Source: an uncultured Muribaculaceae bacterium
Lineage (GTDB): Bacteria > Bacteroidota > Bacteroidia > Bacteroidales > Muribaculaceae
Assembly: GCA_910577315.1 (NCBI GenBank)
Contig: CAJTME010000001.1
Span: forward strand, 1 to 64,000
Length of the DNA: 64,000 nt
Direction of reading: 5' to 3'
Both the position numbers and the translations under genes were made by a program. The notes under the pieces were generated by a model. It saw nothing but the letters and a program-made list of their open reading frames with translations. It ran no database searches and was not told the origin of the DNA. Below are positions 62,933 through 64,000 of this stretch, piece after piece; within the stretch, counting starts at the first letter, position 1, and each line of letters begins with the position of its first letter.

Positions 62933-64000
62933 ATGCGCCATATCTACCCCATAATCGCAGCGGCGGCCGTAGCGCTCGCCGCCGGATGCACCAACGAGGA
63001 GGAGAACGAATACTATCCCGCCGCGCCCGGCTCGCTCACCCTGCGCGTCAGCACCACCAACGTGCTGCTGCCGGCGACCGACGCATCGGCCGAGGTCTCG
63101 GTCGAGAGCAACTCGCGCTGGACCGTCAGCGACACCGGCGATAACAGCTGGATCACCATCACCTACACCTCCGAACCCGCCGGCACCGCTAACGGCACCT
63201 TCACCATCACCGCCGCCAACAACCTCACCCAGTCGACCCGCACCACCACCCTGCTGGTGACCTCGGCCGAAAAGTCCGAGCGCATCACCGTGACGCAGAG
63301 CGCCACCTCGCTGGCCGTCGACCCCTCGGTCTTCGCCACATTCCCAGCCGAGGGAGGCACCGAGACCCTGCACGTGCTCAGCTCGACGCGTTGGACAGTG
63401 ACCACCGTGGCCGACTGGATTTCACTCACTCCCGCCGGCGGCGAGGCAAGCGACGAGATTGCCGACGTGACCGTCACCGTCGCCCCCACCACCCTCGAGA
63501 CCACCCGCACCTCGCAAATCGAGGTTTCCTGTCCCGACGACCCGTCAATCGAACCGTTCACCGTCACGGTGTCGCAGCGCGGACGCGACCCCGAACAGAC
63601 CTGGTTTGAGGTCAATCCCACCGTGCTGCCCCAGTTCGTCTACGGGAAGTCCACCGCCACCGTCAACGTGCGCAGTTCCGCGCCGTGGACCATCCGCTCG
63701 GTGGCTTCGTGGCTGTCGTTCTCGCCCGCATCTGGCGACGGCGGCGAGGACATCGTCGAGGTCAGCGTGGTTGCCGCCGTCAATCCCGACGAAATCGAGC
63801 GCACCGCCGAAATCATCGTCGAATCGACCGACCGCACCTTCGAACCGGTCAAGATTCCCGTGACGCAGGAGGCCGCACCCGCTGCGCCGAAGTTCTTCGA
63901 GGTGAGTCCAACCGCCGTCCCTGAAATCGGCTATGGCGGCGACTCGTTCAACATCACCGTGCGCAGTTCGTCGGCCTACAAGGTCAGCACCATCGCCGAC
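62933..64000 (+). CDS. BACON-type lipoprotein, cut by the window edge
   Basis: ATG 62933 opens a frame with no stop up to the last base (at least 356 residues). The lipoprotein signal has cysteine 19 (ALAAGC) followed by an acidic stretch (TNEEENEY), as in Bacteroidales surface lipoproteins. The body has at least three or four Ig-like BACON repeats with the ...W(T/L)(V/S)...A(D/S)W(I/L)(S/T)...P.G pattern (e.g. STRWTVTTVADWISLTPAGG and SSAPWTIRSVASWLSFSPASG). BACON domains often bind mucin or polysaccharide. It is in an operon with the PEGA-type gene. Confidence 0.85.
   Translation, partial: MRHIYPIIAAAAVALAAGCTNEEENEYYPAAPGSLTLRVSTTNVLLPATDASAEVSVESNSRWTVSDTGDNSWITITYTSEPAGTANGTFTITAANNLTQSTRTTTLLVTSAEKSERITVTQSATSLAVDPSVFATFPAEGGTETLHVLSSTRWTVTTVADWISLTPAGGEASDEIADVTVTVAPTTLETTRTSQIEVSCPDDPSIEPFTVTVSQRGRDPEQTWFEVNPTVLPQFVYGKSTATVNVRSSAPWTIRSVASWLSFSPASGDGGEDIVEVSVVAAVNPDEIERTAEIIVESTDRTFEPVKIPVTQEAAPAAPKFFEVSPTAVPEIGYGGDSFNITVRSSSAYKVSTIAD

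Noticed and set aside
1..64000. CRISPR array, rRNA operon or complete mobile element
   Set aside because: No regularly spaced repeats, no rRNA sequence and no transposase or integrase were found.

Overview
The window looks like a chromosomal segment from a Bacteroidales bacterium, most likely in or near the Muribaculaceae (S24-7 group). The reasons are a high G+C content for the order, Bacteroidetes-type promoters (TTG/TTTG, about 20 nt, then TAnnTTTG) in front of many genes, type IX secretion (T9SS) genes and proteins with T9SS-style C-terminal ends, a TamB-TamL pair in which the Omp85 protein is a lipoprotein, a PL11 rhamnogalacturonan lyase and several small lipoproteins. The family assignment is inference; the order-level assignment is well supported.

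Layout. 1-566: intergenic repeat sequence and tRNA-Pro. 567-8000: housekeeping block (gyrB, rnr, folB, prfB with its programmed +1 frameshift) and a secreted GH13 enzyme. 8069-9424: secreted T9SS-type protein on the minus strand. 9694-20504: plus-strand run of rel, a PgpH-like HD phosphohydrolase, the T9SS gene pair porW/sprE and porX, tsaE, birA and a rubrerythrin. 20590-23968: cstA and a biotin-dependent carboxylase subunit (minus). 24192-28021: A+T-richer accessory island on the minus strand, with three overlapping genes for secreted T9SS-type proteins, the stub of a further copy, and a P63C-domain gene behind a leader RNA that can fold into an H-type pseudoknot. 28315-31094: a six-hairpin glycosidase and a translationally coupled secreted protein that looks like a cytidine-deaminase fold without zinc ligands. 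31151-39828: tRNA-Arg, a DUF4954 gene, a TolC/HlyD/ABC-2 export operon and tilS. 39953-46648: a lipid kinase, HU, a second rubrerythrin, an AI-2E family membrane protein, an OmpA-like lipoprotein, a PurF-like protein without the catalytic cysteine, tRNA-Leu, then rplM. 46657-49034: rpsI, rpsB, tsf. 49207-64000: tamB-tamL, PL11 lyase, rpmE2, hflX, a PEGA-type surface protein whose signal peptide is out of frame at a nine-C tract, and a BACON-type lipoprotein cut by the window edge.

How the parts fit. Two themes recur: building and supplying the cell envelope (PorW/PorX, TamB/TamL, OmpA lipoprotein, TolC exporter, secreted glycan-active enzymes and T9SS cargo) and central information processing (gyrase, RNase R, RF2, r-proteins, EF-Ts, tRNAs, HflX, Rel). 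The most unusual signals are the interlocked stems in the P63C leader, the possible phase-variable C tract at 61413-61421, the inactive-looking secreted deaminase at 30597-31094, and the 86-bp identical junctions in the tandem secreted-protein cluster at 24192-25875.
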